Shown here: piece after piece, positions 10,118 to 21,428 of the stretch
How the letters are laid out: the number at the start of each line of letters is the position of its first letter
Position numbering within the stretch: position 1 is the first letter of the stretch
Assembly: GCF_033958435.1 (NCBI RefSeq)
Contig: NC_134137.1
Span: 238,312,501-238,376,500 of the forward strand
Reading direction: 5' to 3'
Source of the DNA: Carettochelys insculpta
Taxonomy: Eukaryota > Chordata > Testudines > Carettochelyidae
Length of the DNA stretch: 64,000 bases
Notes under the pieces: model-generated
Told to the model about the DNA's origin: nothing
What the model saw: the letters and a program-made list of their open reading frames with translations, nothing else
Database searches by the model: none
Made by a program: the position numbers and the translations under genes

Positions 10118-11056
10118 GGGATTAGTAGTGACATCACACTGCCAAGGTACTTGAACTCCTCTGCTGTTTTTAACTCTGTTCCTTCAATAAAGATTGAAGC
10201 GGGGAGAGCAGCAGATCCTGGAGCCGATTGAAACAGCACCTCGGTCTTTCCTAGGCTGATGGTCAAACCAAAGAGGCGAGTGGCTTCAGCAAACTTGTTG
10301 ACGATGAGCTGGAGATCAGATTCCTTGTGTGCCATTAGCGCACAGTCGTCAGCAAAAAGGGCTTCAAGGATGAGCCTCTCAAGCGTCTTGGTTTTAGCAT
10401 TCAGACAACAAAACTCAAAAAGTGACCCATCAAGTCTGTACTTTATGTAGACTCCAGGGTCCAGGTCCCTAACTGTGTGGCTGAGGACGCACTGAAAAAG
10501 AGGTTGAATGACACTGGGGCCAGCACACACCCTTGCTTCACACCATTGGATATCTCAAATGGATCTGAGGACTCGCCATTTGAAAGAACAAAGGCAGTCA
10601 TACCATCGTGGAACAGGCGTATGAGGTTAACGAATCTTCTCGGGCAGCCAAGTTTTGACAGGATAATCCACAGGGCTTCTCTGTTGATGGTGTCAAACGC
10701 CTTGGTCAGGTCTATAAAGACAGCGTACAGATCCAAGTTCTGCTCTATGCATTTTTCCTGGACCTGATGAATAGCAAATATTGTGTCAATGGTGCTGTGG
10801 CCTGGGCAAAAACCACACTGTGCCTCTGGTAGGGTCTCCTCTGAGATGCTGGTGATCAGATGGTTGAGGATGACTCGAGCCAAGATCTTCTCAGCAGAAC
10901 AGAGAAGGGAGATACCCCAGTAATTTCCACAGTCAGCTTTGTTGCTCTTGTTCTTGAAGAGCGAGATGATTGTGGCATCCTTAAAGTCTTTGGACATGTC
11001 TTCTTCTTCCTAGATGCTGATCAAGATGTTGTGAAAGGCTTCAAGTGACACTGGTC
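10118..11056 (-). mobile_element. LINE with zinc-finger tail: inverted 5' part (RT)
   Basis: The minus strand encodes the RT of a non-CR1 LINE: GNYWGISLL, PEAQCGFCPGHSTIDTIFAIHQ, AVFIDLTKAFDTINREALW, NGVKQGCVLAPVSFNLFFSA, and an intact FADD box (ALFADDCALM). It ends with EFKYLGSVMS. One frameshift near 10.5 kb separates the two halves and there is a stop in the N-terminal stretch. The protein continues on the opposite strand from 11057, so this is the inverted half of a single insertion. Confidence 0.88.
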
Positions 11057-11810
11057 CTGTGTCAATCAATGCCAGAATCTGCCAGGACATGTGGGCACTA
11101 GGACGTCTGAGAGCACGAGTGTTGAATCAGCACAATATCCAACAGTGCACTAAACTGAAAGTGTACAAGGCTGTAGTCCTGACCAGTCTCCTGTATGGCT
11201 GTGAAACCTGGACCTTGTACAGAAAACATATAAAACTGCTGGAGCTCTTCCACACATGCAGCCTGAGGTCAATACTGCACATTTGATGGCAGGACAGAGT
11301 TACGAACCTGGAAGTCCTGGACAGAGCAGGAACCATGAGCATCAAATCCATGATTCTGAAAGCCCAGCTTCACTGGACAGGGCACGACTTACGAATGGAG
11401 GAGTCAAGAATCCCTAAGCAGCTCCTCTACGGTGAACTCTCCCAGGACAAAAGGAATCAAGACAGGCCTTGCAAGAGGTCTAAAGACTGCATGAAGGCCA
11501 ACATCGCTCATGCTGGTTTAAAACTAGATCAGCTAGAGCAGCGTGTAAAAGACTGAACAGGCTGGCGTGCTCTCGTATGACACACGTATGACAACTTTGA
11601 AGAGCAGTGATGCGTACGCCTCATTGATGCTTGTGAGAGGAAGAAAGCAACAGCAGCAGCTGCACCAACAAAGCCAGGACAATTCCCTTGCCCCCAGTGC
11701 GAATGCCAATGCTGTTCAAAGCTTGGACTCCTCAGCCATATGTGAGTCCACAGCCGGTGAGCCCGTGCAAGCTCAAGACGTCATCATCAGACACGATGGA
11801 CTACTTACAT
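11057..11810 (+). mobile_element. LINE with zinc-finger tail: 3' part
   Basis: It continues the RT C-terminus (SINARICQDMWALGRLRARVL, KLKVYKAVVLTSLLYGCETW, the LHWTGHDLRMEESRIPKQL block) with several in-frame stops. It ends near 11.75 kb with a Cys-rich tail that aligns with a C2H2-like finger (FPCPRCECPCCSKLGLLSHM in the sister copy at 26.2 kb). Only about ten codons are lost between this half and the inverted half. Confidence 0.88.
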
Positions 11811-12404
11811 ACAGTGGGGACATAAGTTTCCCCTTTCCCTGTGTGAAACTTAAAGCCTTAAATATAAGGTAAATAAGAATCCAAGTACACAGTATTTCTT
11901 TTAATGGGAGCTCAGTCAACTTTATATTAATCTGAATGTTTGTACTGCTTAGTTCTTATTGAATTTGAATATGAGTAATTTTACCAGGTTTCCCATATTC
12001 AGCAAAGGGAAAAATGGTCATGCTCCCCATACCCTAAGAGGAAGATGGTTACACAGCCTCATTTTCTGTATATTGGGGATGGAAATGCAGCTTTGCAAAG
12101 TGTTGTGAGATCTTAGAAAGAAAAGCATTACGGCTTTGATCCTGCTCCAGCAGAAGCCAATAGCGAAACTCCTGTGGACTCCCAGGGAGCAGGATCAGAA
12201 CCTATGTCAGGAATGATGGTCTTTTGTTTACAGCCCTCGAAAGGGGTTCAAGAAAGCTGGGCTCTCCTTCTAGCTCTTCCAGGGCATCCAGGTGTGAGTG
12301 TGGGCAAGCCACTTTGGCTGACATCCTAGTTTCTTTGAAGTCAGTTGGAGTTTTGCCAGTGACTTCAAGGAGCCTGTGATTTCACCTTGAAATGTGGGTG
12401 TGAA
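11811..12404. other. No gene recognised
   Basis: Unassigned sequence. A phrase like 'gatcctgctccagcagaagccaat' near 12.14 kb suggests an old amniote repeat that I cannot name. Confidence 0.4.
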
Positions 12405-12580
12405 TTCCCTATAAAGAAATGATAATAATACTTCCATTATCTGACTTGATTATTTATGCTGTAAGCTCTTTGGTGTCAGGGATGGTCTCTGACTGCATAT
12501 TGGCACAATGACTCCACATTGGGACTCAAATAATGATTGGGACCGATAGAGCACCAATAATATGAATAATAATAATGTCA
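12405..12580 (+). repeat. CORE-SINE / MIR-type 3' end
   Basis: Carries AATGATAATAATACTTCC, then GCTGTAAGCTCTTTGG and GGGATGGTCTCTGACTG, and ends in an AATAATAATAATG tail. These are the usual 3' words of amniote MIR/CORE-SINEs. Confidence 0.65.
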
Positions 12581-13611
12581 CTGTTGTGATTTATGGGATT
12601 GAAGAGGGGAGCTGAAGGTAGGATTTAGGGCTGTGATTTTTATTTTGAAAAGTGCTTTCATTGTGTAAAAACAACATGCTATGTTTAAGCACCTGAACAA
12701 ATCTACTTTTCATAGACCATACGTCAGAAAGGAGAACTAGAAGTGCAAATCTCTGCAACCAGGACAGCCAGATTGGACTGAGAGGGCAAAGCAATTTAAT
12801 GCTGATAGCAGGTCAAAACAGAAATTTTAGCATCAAAGAAAAGGAAAGCAATTCTAAAGCCCAGCTCTCAGAAGTAGCACTTACAGGAGGTATCATATAA
12901 ACGTAACCCTGCTGTCATTACTCCTGTTGGGTAGGAAATGAGGTGAAGGCCATGACCTGCAAAGCAGAGGTCATATGTTACAGGCCACCAGACAAAGGAA
13001 GTGACAATTGGGAAAGGTTTTTCTTTGAATAACTACCAGATGGTAGTTAATCTGAGTCAGAGGAGAAAGCAAAGCCACGAAATCTCCACAGACTCCCTGA
13101 ATCTGACACTCAGACGTTACAAGGGAAAAGAACCTTTCCTCCAACTGCTGCAAGGAAGACCACACAGAGCAGCTCATGAAGTTAATCATGACATTGTGCT
13201 GGCTTTGAAAATAAATTGTCAAGACCAAACATATAACCTGTCTTAGCTGAATAAAGGCTCCTATTTAGGAACAGAGATCTAAGATAGGCTATGGGGACTG
13301 CTGTCATTCCTACCCCAAAGAAAAAAAGTAACTTATGAGCATGATTTTGCTTTGGTTTTAATGGTGTAAAATTCAGAGCACTACCAGACCGATGCATAGG
13401 TGATGTAAACTGGGGTCATCCTATTGACTGCCGCGGAGCTGCACAGATGTATTCTAGTAGAGGACCATGTCCAAGAAGTCCTGTGAACGGTCAGTGGAGT
13501 CAGAGTTTTGTTCAGCGGGTTGAACGTAGCTAATATGCCCTTTAAACATGTTTTCTATTTAAAATTAACTCAGGAAAATGCAAACTCTTGTTGGTCTTCA
13601 TCACTTGTTAC
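12581..13611. other. No gene recognised
   Basis: Unassigned. The small open frames here have no recognisable domain and no supporting splice context. Confidence 0.5.
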
Positions 13612-13805
13612 AGGGAGGCAATGGGTAAAGCATTGGTCTAGGAGTCTGAAGATCAGGTTTATCGCTAATGGGCCATATGTGACCTTTGACAAACTACTCT
13701 CAGCTTCCTTGCTCATCAGTTTTCTCTGCCTATTAAAGAGGAATAATAATCCCTATGTTGGTCAACAGTTACCACAAAGCTTTGTGAGAGATCCAGAGCT
13801 GGAAG
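13612..13805 (+). repeat. MIR-type SINE
   Basis: A long MIR copy: TRNA-like head near GTAAAGCATTGGTCTAGGAG, then GTGACCTTTGACAAACTACT, CATCAGTTTTCTCTGCC and GAATAATAATCCC in the right order. Confidence 0.75.
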
Positions 13806-13929
13806 ACAGGAGCATTGTGAGCTGGGCTTGAGGTACCTTGTTGCAATTCTGTGTGGGAAGCACCTCCTCACACTTTAGCAGAGCTCCAGCCCTGCTGTCG
13901 TTAATGTCTGCAGTTTGTGAACTTAATGA

Positions 13930-14410
13930 GGCTTTGTCGACACTTGGATTTTTGACAGCAAAACTTTTGTCAGCCAGGGGTGTGAATAAACATCTCCTTA
14001 CAATTGACATATGTTTCACTGACAAAAATACCAATGTGGACAGCGCTATGTTGGAGGAAGATGCCCTCCTACCTGCATATAGCAGCTACACAGAAGACCA
14101 TACACTGGTGCAGCTTCAGTGGTATGTGTGCGCTGCTGTATGGTCTGTAGCACATACATAAGCTCAGACTTCGTCTACACTAGGGAGCTATGTCCATTGC
14201 AAATACGCTACAATCAACTTATCTGCAATTGACTTACCTGGCTGTTGTCAAAGAGGAAGGTCGACGAGAGAAACTCTCCCGTTTACCTTCCTTACTCCAA
14301 TATTGATCATACAGGGGTTGACAGTAGATCCCACATAGTTTGATTTCGAGCATCTTCATTAGGCACACGAAATCAAACTTCAGAAGATTGACCGTAACCA
14401 GGCACCCATA
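13930..14410. mobile_element. Two abutting Harbinger-type MITE remnants
   Basis: One starts at 13930 (GGCTTTGTCGACACTTGG, then TTTTGACAGCAAAACTTTTG). A second starts near 14168 (CTTCGTCTACACTAGGGAGC, then GCAATTGACTTACC). Both have decayed right ends, so exact borders are not set. Confidence 0.55.
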
Positions 14411-14984
14411 GTGTTAAGCCCATGATAAAATCCATCCTTATTTGGCAAAGCACTCAAACACATGTAAAAAGTTCCAGTGAAGCCAATTGGAGTTAAACAT
14501 GGGCTTAAATGTAAACATCTGTGCAGTGCTTAATTTGTAAAGAAAAAAGTACCAAGGCTCCAGCAATTTGTTTACATTCATAGCTGATGCAACAGACCCA
14601 GAAGTGCTGGGGCTAGAAAAGCCAGTCCTTGGGTCAATTTAAGCATTGCATGTGTGTGAAGAGTTGAAAACTCCTTCACAAGCTGGATAGGCTTAAAGCC
14701 AGATGGGCACATCTGCTACATGACTGCTGTAGTTAATTAGTTGTATCCTTGACAGAACAGGCAGAACTAAGAGAATTCAGATGATATTTTAATGAACACT
14801 TGGGCCTTATAAGAGGCTGAAAGAATGCAACGTGGAGGGGGTGGGGAAGGAGTTTCCTGGGAAGGTGGTTTGAGCCAGACTAGGAACAGACCCCCTTGGT
14901 GAGACAGTCTGAGTGGCAAATGTTGAATATCAAAGTTGGGGAGAAGATTCTAGAGCAGCCCAGAAAGAGGAAAGAAGACAGAGA
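14411..14984. other. No gene recognised
   Basis: Unassigned sequence without coding signal. Confidence 0.5.
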
Positions 14985-15144
14985 ACATAAAAACGGCCAT
15001 ACTAGCCCAGTACCCTGTCTCCTGACAGAGGCCAATGCCTGATGCCCCAGAGGGAGAGAACAGAAGGTGTAATCACAAAAACGATCCCTCTCCTGACACC
15101 CATTTCCAACCTCTGGCAAACAGAGGCTAGGGATGCCACTCCTA

Positions 15145-15855
15145 AGCCGTGTCTACACGTGCACGCTACTTCGAAGTAGCGGCACTAACTTTGAAATAGC
15201 GCCCGTCACGGCTACACATGTCAGGCGCTATTTCGAAGTTAACATCGACGTTAGGCGGCGAGACGTCGAAGCCGCTAACCCCATGAGGGGATAGGAATAG
15301 CGCCCTACTTCGACGTTCAACGTCGAAGTAGGGACCGTGTAGTCGTTGTGCGTCCCACAATATCGAAATTGCGGGGTCCGCCATGGCGGCCATCAGCTGA
15401 GGGGTTGAGAGACGCCCTCTCTCCAGCCCCTGCGGGGCTCTATGGTCATCGTGTGCAGCAGACCTTAGCCCAGGGCTTCTGGCTGCTGCTGCGGCAGCTG
15501 GGGATCCATGCTGCATGCACAGGGTCTGCAACCAGTTGTTGGCTCTGTGGATCTTGTGTTGTTTAGTGCAACTGTGTCTGGGAGGGGCCCTTTAAGGGAG
15601 CGGCTTGCTGTTGAGTCCACCCTGTGACCCTGTCTGCAGCTGTGCCTGGCACCCTTATTTCGATGTGTGCTACTTTGGCGTGTAGACGTACCCTCGCAGC
15701 GCCTATTTCGATGTGGTGCCGCTCAACGTCGAAGTTGAACATCGACGTTGCCAGCCCTGCAGGACGTGTAGATGTTACTCATCGAAATAGCCTATTTCGA
15801 TGTCACTATATCGAAATAAGCTACTTCGAAGTAGGCTTCACGTGTAGACGTAGCC
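15145..15855. mobile_element. Long Harbinger-type element with an internal frame
   Basis: It is 711 bp, flanked by CTA on both sides, with ends AGCCGTGTCTACACGTGCAC and CACGTGTAGACGTAGCC. Long inverted arms rich in CGAAATAGC and CGAAGTAG surround a 250-bp core. A 121-codon frame on the minus strand (15166-15531) also exists, without length change, in the sister copy at 61.3 kb. It encodes no transposase motif that I can see. Confidence 0.88.
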
Positions 15856-16439
15856 CTACTTATTCTGGCTAATATCCATGGATGGACCTAACCTCAGTGA
15901 ATTTATCTAGTTGTTTTTTGAATCGTATTAAAGTCTTGGTCTTCACAACCTCCTCTGGCAAGGAGTTCCACTGGCCAATGTGTGAAGAAAACCTTCCTTT
16001 TGTTAGTTTTAAACTTGCTACCCATTAATGTCATTTGGTGACCCCTAGTTCTTTTGTTGTGGGAACAAGTAAATAACTTTTCTTTTTCCACTTCAGTCAT
16101 GACTTTATAGTCCTCTGTCAATCCCCCATAGTGTCCTTTTTTCTGTGCTGAAAAGTTCCAGTCTTTTTAATCTTTCTTCATATGGCACCCATTCCAAATT
16201 CCTAATATTTTTTTTTTGCCCTTTTCTGAGCATTTTCCAATGCCAGCATCGCTTTTTGGAGATGAGGTGACACATCCGTATGCAGTTTTCAAGATGTGAC
16301 CATACCATGGATTTACATAAAGCAATAAGATATTTTCTGTCTTACTCTCTATCCCTTTTTTAATGAGTCTAGCATTCCATTTGCCTTTTGACTGCTGCAG
16401 CACATTGAGTGGATGTTTTCAGAGAGCTATACCAGCTAG

Positions 16440-16640
16440 CTCCAAGAGATAGTGCAATGGGTTGAGGAGTGGCTGTATAAACCGTGAGTTTGATCCTTGA
16501 GAAGGCTATTGAGGGGTCTACGACTAACAGATTTAAAAAAAAACTGCTGGGGGATAGTGCTTAGCCCTGCCAAATGGGTGGGGGAGTGCACTTTGACGTC
16601 TCAATGTTCCTTCCAGCTCTATGAGATACATCCCTATGTT
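16440..16640 (+). repeat. tRNA-derived SINE inserted in the LINE
   Basis: The A-box-like AGTGCAATGGGTTGAGGAG and B-box-like GAGTTTGATCCTTG are at a spacing typical of a Pol III promoter. They are followed by a unique body and the end word CCTTCCAGCTCTATGAGA. LINE sequence continues on both sides. It is too diverged from a cloverleaf to be a tRNA gene. Confidence 0.6.
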
Positions 16641-16811
16641 ATTACCTCTCCCTCGAGTGGTTATAGCTAAATTAATCTCCATCATTTTGTATCTGTAGTT
16701 GGGAATATTTTTTCAATGTGCATTACTTTACATTTATCAACATTAAATGTCATTTGCCATTTTTTTCCCAGTCACTTAGTTTTGTGAAATCTTTTTGAAG
16801 CTCTTCACAGT

Positions 16812-17255
16812 GGCTACGTCTACACCACTGTGATCTGTTACCAGAAGTTACTATCAGAAGAGATCTTCTGACAAAACTTCTGTTGCCAGACTCCTGCCAC
16901 ACATGAAAGGGGATCACTCTGTCGATCTGTTCTGCCAGCAGATAGTGTCCGGAGTGCCTGGCCTCTCTCTCAACAGAATGGCCAACCACAAATACAGCAG
17001 CCAAGGCTGCTCCATGTCCCAGAAGCCCTGTCTGTTGACAGAGGCCTCCCTGGGAGCATCCACACTGGCTTTCTGTTTACAGATTCTCTTGAAAAAGGCG
17101 TTCTGCCTACTGGGGGACGGGCAGAACCCTGCCAACAGAAGTGTAAATTCTGCGGATTTACTATCAACAGAATGCATTTGTAATGTGGACACTTTGTGAG
17201 TGTTGTTGACCAAATGCCAGTTTTGTTGACAAAACTCTCTAGTGTAGACATAGCC
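16812..17255. mobile_element. Harbinger-type MITE (444 bp)
   Basis: Ends are GGCTACGTCTACACCACTG and AGTGTAGACATAGCC, flanked by AGT on both sides. Inverted TTGTTGACA/TGTCAACAA-like words lie inside. It sits within the 15-17 kb LINE. Confidence 0.85.
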
Positions 17256-17370
17256 AGTCTCTTTTGTTCTTAACTATTTTGAACAGTTGAGTGTCATCAG
17301 CAAATTTTTTCACCTCGCTGTTTACTCCTTTTTCCCGATAATTTATAAAATGGGTTGCATAGGATCGGTC

Positions 17371-18795
17371 CATGGAGAGACCAGAAGAAGGGCTGATTTC
17401 TTGAGATGCTTTGGATGTGAGTTTGAACTTTTGTTGCCACCCGAAAGGAATCTGAATTAGATGCTTCTCAGTCACAGGGCTGAATTGTGCATGACAGTAG
17501 ATGGTCTTTAGGGGTGCTAGGACAAGGACCCACTCCAATGCTGTGCCCTGGAATGAGAGTGTACATTGGAGGTGTGTGTGCCCTCTAATGATGTACTTTA
17601 GTGAACCACAAACTGAACATGTATATTTTGAGGGCCAGGACTCATTAGCTTCAACTCTGCAAGCAATGTCTGTTCCAGTTCAGAACTAGATTTTGTGTGT
17701 GTATGTGTGTGTGTGTGTGAGAGAGAGAGAGATAGAGAGTGCACATTACTTCATATTTTACAGTGGTTCTTGCTTTGAGCTATAGCATCTTGAACAGCCA
17801 TTGAGAAGAGTATGGTGCTACATGGCTGTTTAAATATGCTGTGCTGTTATGTGCTGGGATGCTGGAACAACTTGTATAGTGGGGGGTACCAAGAGATGTT
17901 GCAAACTGTAAGCCTTCTATATAATAGGAACCCCATCAAGTTAGGGGATGCAGCAGCACCCCAGCACCTGGAGTTGCAGTATGTATCAGTGTCTGTGATG
18001 TGAGCTGGGAAAAAACATCACTCTTACTTCATTAAAAACTGCCATGGGTGGATGTGTTGCTGACCCTCCTCTTGTATCTCAGAGTGGCCATATCCAAAGT
18101 GATTCCTGTCCTGGCTTTGGAGGGAAATAAGTCTTCTCCAGAAACAGACAAAGAAGACATTAAAATCTCCTTTGCTGGCACATTTGCTGCTTCTGCTTCC
18201 TGAGAGGAAGTAGTTATGCCTTATCCTTTTTTGTGTTTGACTGTTTTTCTTACCCTAATCACACAGGAAGGGTCGGCACACACAGAACCTTCTTCTGCCT
18301 TTTCATCAGATATTTACAGTCACAAGCTACAGACCTGGCCCCTTACAATTCTTCCTGCCATGCTGCAAAAGGAATGTCTCTTTTTCATTTTTTCTCAGAC
18401 CTTAGTGGTGGTCCCCAGGATTCTCTCGGCAGGAAATGAGGCCTTTTAAAGGTACAATACTAACTGCACCTTATCTGGATGTGTACAATGGTCTTTTTTT
18501 TTTTTGACAACTGAGCATGATATTATCACTTTCTTTCTTAAACTACGGCAATAAAATAGAGCAGATTGGAAATCTTTGAAATTCATGACTTCTGAAGAAG
18601 CTTAAACTTTGAAATTTTGGTGAGGTATCAAGTGAAAGGTTTTGTCTAACATGTTCATGACGCGATCTTTTCAATCAAATATAGTGGTCGGATGAATAAT
18701 CTCAAAATAGGACAGATGAAAGTTTTATTAAAATTATATGCTGTTTGATCAGTTCTAGCAATATACTTTGCTTTACATGGGCTTTCTATCTCTTC
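17371..18795. other. No gene recognised; GT/GA microsatellite inside
   Basis: Unassigned apart from a (GT)n(GA)n tract at about 17695-17740. No coding signal. Confidence 0.5.
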
Positions 18796-18900
18796 TCTTG
18801 GTGGTACCCAGTAGTGAGTAGGATGTCTTCATATCACCCTCCTATTTGGGAGTCCATCGATGGTTGACCAGCCCAATTCTGGACCCACGGTTCTTATCAT
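18796..18900. repeat. Dispersed repeat shared with 39.65 kb
   Basis: AGTAGGATGTCTTCATATCACC, then a stretch close to GAGTCCATCGATGGTTGACC, reappears in diverged form at 39650-39760 (AGTAGGATGTCTTCATGTCA, GAGTCTGTTGACGGCTAC). The family is not identified; it may be a LINE 3' tail. Confidence 0.55.
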
Positions 18901-19079
18901 AGAAGGGGCAGGTGTTGGAATGGTGGAGGACAGTTTTTGCCACTCTTTTCTCCTTTTCTCCTTGGATCCTGCCAGTTAAGGCCTTCTTGCTCACTAAAAA
19001 GGTTCCCCCCAGGCACAGATGGGGAAATTGATGAGGAGCAGACCAGGAAGAGAGGCTAGAGGACTGACGTTTTGGAAGA

Positions 19080-19790
19080 GAGAAATGGCTCAGCCAAGTG
19101 CCAGGGGAGGGTGCTAGAGGGAAGTTGTGGGAGAAGTGGTCCAGAGAAAGGCTGCTATGTTTGGGGTAGGGGAAAAGCCCCATCAGCTGGTTCCCACTTA
19201 GGGTCCCTGGCCTGGAACCTAGAGTACTGGGCAGGGCTGGCTCCCCCGCACCCTCCCACTGGAGAACCACCCAAGTGGAAGGATGGGGCATAGAAACTCT
19301 CTGAAGGGGGCTTGCTCCCCCTCTTGTGACTTGCCACCTGGACCCACGGACTGGCCATGCAAGATGTATCCAGGTCCAACAAGAGTCAAACCAACTCATA
19401 ATGAACCAGGTGGCCTCAGATCATGCCCTTTTTTGAGGGGTGGTTGACCAGCTGCAGGTACTGATGACCCAACCTCCCACAGGCAAAGGTATGAGAACCT
19501 TGAGGGCTGCAGTTTGCCTCCTCAAGATGATGCTGGGAGATGAAGTAGAAGCCTACCTCCTCGCGTTCGAGAGGACCATGCAGAAAGAGGCCTGGCCAGA
19601 GGACCAAAGGAAGTGAGAGGCACAGAATTACACAGGTTATCGATGTGAAAACTGAAACCCCTCAGGAGGAGGGCAGGCAGTCAAGGTGAAAGAATACAGG
19701 ACTGGGCAGAGAGAAAGGAAGCCATGAAGCTAAGGGTGCAGTGTATAATAGCCTCTCAAAGGGGGTGAGAAGAGTGGGCTGGAGTGAACG
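19080..19790 (+). pseudogene. Ty3/Gypsy-like LTR end plus gag remnant
   Basis: The first 250 bp resemble the 3' half of the LTR at 52.6-53.7 kb, sharing AAAAGCCCCA and TAGGGTCCCTGG. Downstream, from about 19400, the plus strand encodes a degenerate gag-like stretch (LKMMLGDEVEAYLLAFERTM across 19515-19580) typical of turtle Gypsy elements. Stops and frameshifts are present. No protease or RT follows. Confidence 0.5.
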
Positions 19791-20575
19791 TTTAACGAAT
19801 TCAAAAGCTAGGGGAAGGACAAGGGGAAGGAAGTGACAATAAGGAGAGAAGAGATGAAGTCTTTTGGGTTGAGAATTTGGACCCTGATCCTAGAAATCAC
19901 TTGAACACATAATAAGGTCCCAGAGGTGTCCGTGGAACTTACAGCATGTGTATATCTCCGAGTTTAGTCTAAAGCGTGTTCCTAAATTGGGATATGATTT
20001 AAGCATGTGCTTCAGTGCCTCCAGAATGGGAGCCTTCAAGAAGAAGGCAACAGCCACAGATGAGTCAGAGAGAGTGGGCCAGGCTTTGGTGAGCAAGAGG
20101 AGGCAGCAGCTGATTTTTTGAGGGCTTGAGCAGGATTTCTTGTGGTGGCAGGAAAATGGACAGGGCAATGCAGAAAATAGGGGTGGGGGATCTGGGAAAA
20201 AAGGCATGACTGGCCTTTCAAAATGGCAAAGAGCAGGGGCAAAAGGTAGATGTGATAGGTTGATTTGGACTAAGAGTTGTGGTGAGGGACAAGAAGGTGA
20301 TGTAGAGAAAGGAGGAAGGAGAGATGGCGCTGGGCTAGGAGGAGGAAAAAGGAAGAGCTTCTGAGTGGGGTGGAGGAAGACAGGGATATGAGGAAGTGGA
20401 GAAGCAGGAGATAAATACAGAGGTCCCAGTATGGAAGTGAATAAGATGAGTAGGGAAGCCACTGTATTTCTACTTTGGAGTTGTGTGATATGGAGATACC
20501 CACCGGCAATTTTCTTGCCTAATCTTTTCCATCCATGTGCAGACTAATTTGTGTGCACTGAGCACAGACAGATGT
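19791..20575. other. No gene recognised; purine-rich
   Basis: GGAGGA/GAAGAG-rich on the plus strand. The long minus-strand frame across it (19890-20462) is proline/serine-rich and looks like a by-product of composition. Confidence 0.5.
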
Positions 20576-21428
20576 TGTGATGGGGTTCAGGGATCCCCAA
20601 GCTCTGCACCCCGTCAGCAAGCAGGAGTGACTCTCACTCAGCAGGAGAGCAGTGGGTTTATTAGCCAACAGAGACACAACGTCCATACAGAGGTGTCAGT
20701 ACAGCAGGTAGAAACAGTCAGTCCAATCCATGTTGGGGAGAGGAGGCCCTGAGGGCCCCCGGAGCTGGGGCCTTGCCCCCTCCTTTTTTCTCTCTCTCTC
20801 TCTCTCTCTGGCTGTGTCTACACGTGCCCCAAACTTCAAAATGGCCATGCAAATGGCCATTTCGAAGTTTACTAATGAAGCGCTGAAATGCATATTCAGT
20901 GCTTCATCAGCATGCGGGCGGCAGCGGCGCTTCGAAATTGACGCGCCTTGCCGCCGCACGGCGCGTCCAGACGGGGCTCCTTTTCGAAAGCACGCCACCT
21001 TCTTCGAAGTCCCCTTATTCCCGTGAGCTCATGGGAATAAGGGGACTTCGAAGAAGGTGGCGTCCTTTCGAAAAGGAGCCCCGTCTGGACGCGCCGCGCG
21101 GCGGCAAGGCTCGTCAATTTCGAAGCGCCGCTGCCGCCCGCATGCTAATGAAGCGCTGAATATGCATTTCAGCGCTTCATTAGTAAACTTTGAAATGGCC
21201 ATTTGCATGGCCATTTCGAAGTCTGGGGCATGTGTAGACGTAGCCTCTCTCTCCAGTCCAGACTAACTGCTTTCCAACTCCCAGTTCCAATTCAAAATCC
21301 TCAGGCTCCACCTCCTCCTTTGTCTGCAGTCCAGAGGTGTCATCAGGTCTCCACGGTTACCCTCAGCAGGAGCCCCACACTCTCTGTGAGACACACACGT
21401 ACACACACGTATCCCCCACTACATCACA
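20576..21428. mobile_element. Solo LTR split by a palindromic MITE
   Basis: The unit begins TGTGATGGGGTTCAGGG and ends ACTACATCACA, so its ends are inverted (TGTGAT...ATCACA) as in Gypsy-type LTRs. Without the 436-bp MITE inside it is about 417 bp. No flanking internal region is seen, and a target-site duplication is not clear. The coding strand is undecided. Confidence 0.6.
20810..21245. mobile_element. Near-perfect palindromic Harbinger-type MITE (436 bp)
   Basis: Ends are GGCTGTGTCTACACGTGCCC and GGGCATGTGTAGACGTAGCC. Almost the entire unit is one inverted repeat around AGCTC at 21027, with arms of about 210 bp (words AATGGCCATTTGCAT, GAAGCGCTGAA, GGGCGGCAGCGGCG). It inserted into a (CT)n run. 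The sister copy at 50.1 kb is nearly identical in sequence. Both strands are open over long stretches only because of the palindrome. Confidence 0.92.

Larger units (their letters stand above)
14985..17370 (-). mobile_element. CR1/L3-like LINE split by three insertions
   Basis: The same LINE family as at 50.6-54.1 kb. The 3' end lies at 14985 (CCATACTAGCCCAGTACCCT). The body resumes at 15859-16440 (TATTCTGGCTAATATCCATG, GAATTTATCTAGTTGTTTTT, GTGACCCCTAGTTCTTTTGT), then 16641-16811 and 17259-17370 (TTGAGTGTCATCAGCAAATT). On the minus strand these give degenerate RT codons such as SVEVKKFADDTQLFKIVKN-like residues near 17.3 kb. The gaps are a 711-bp Harbinger-type element, a tRNA-like SINE and a 444-bp MITE. 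Confidence 0.8.

Noticed and set aside
16455..16520. Possible tRNA gene (A- and B-box-like words)
   Set aside because: No full cloverleaf, and it lies in a SINE inserted into a LINE.
19890..20462. 190-codon minus-strand frame rich in Pro, Ser and Leu
   Set aside because: It is the complement of a purine-rich tract; no recognisable domain.
20896..21266. Overlapping open frames on both strands (starting MTSLAAARRVQ, MASFRKGAPSG)
   Set aside because: They are mirror images produced by the 436-bp palindromic MITE; the same frames recur at 50.04-50.56 kb.
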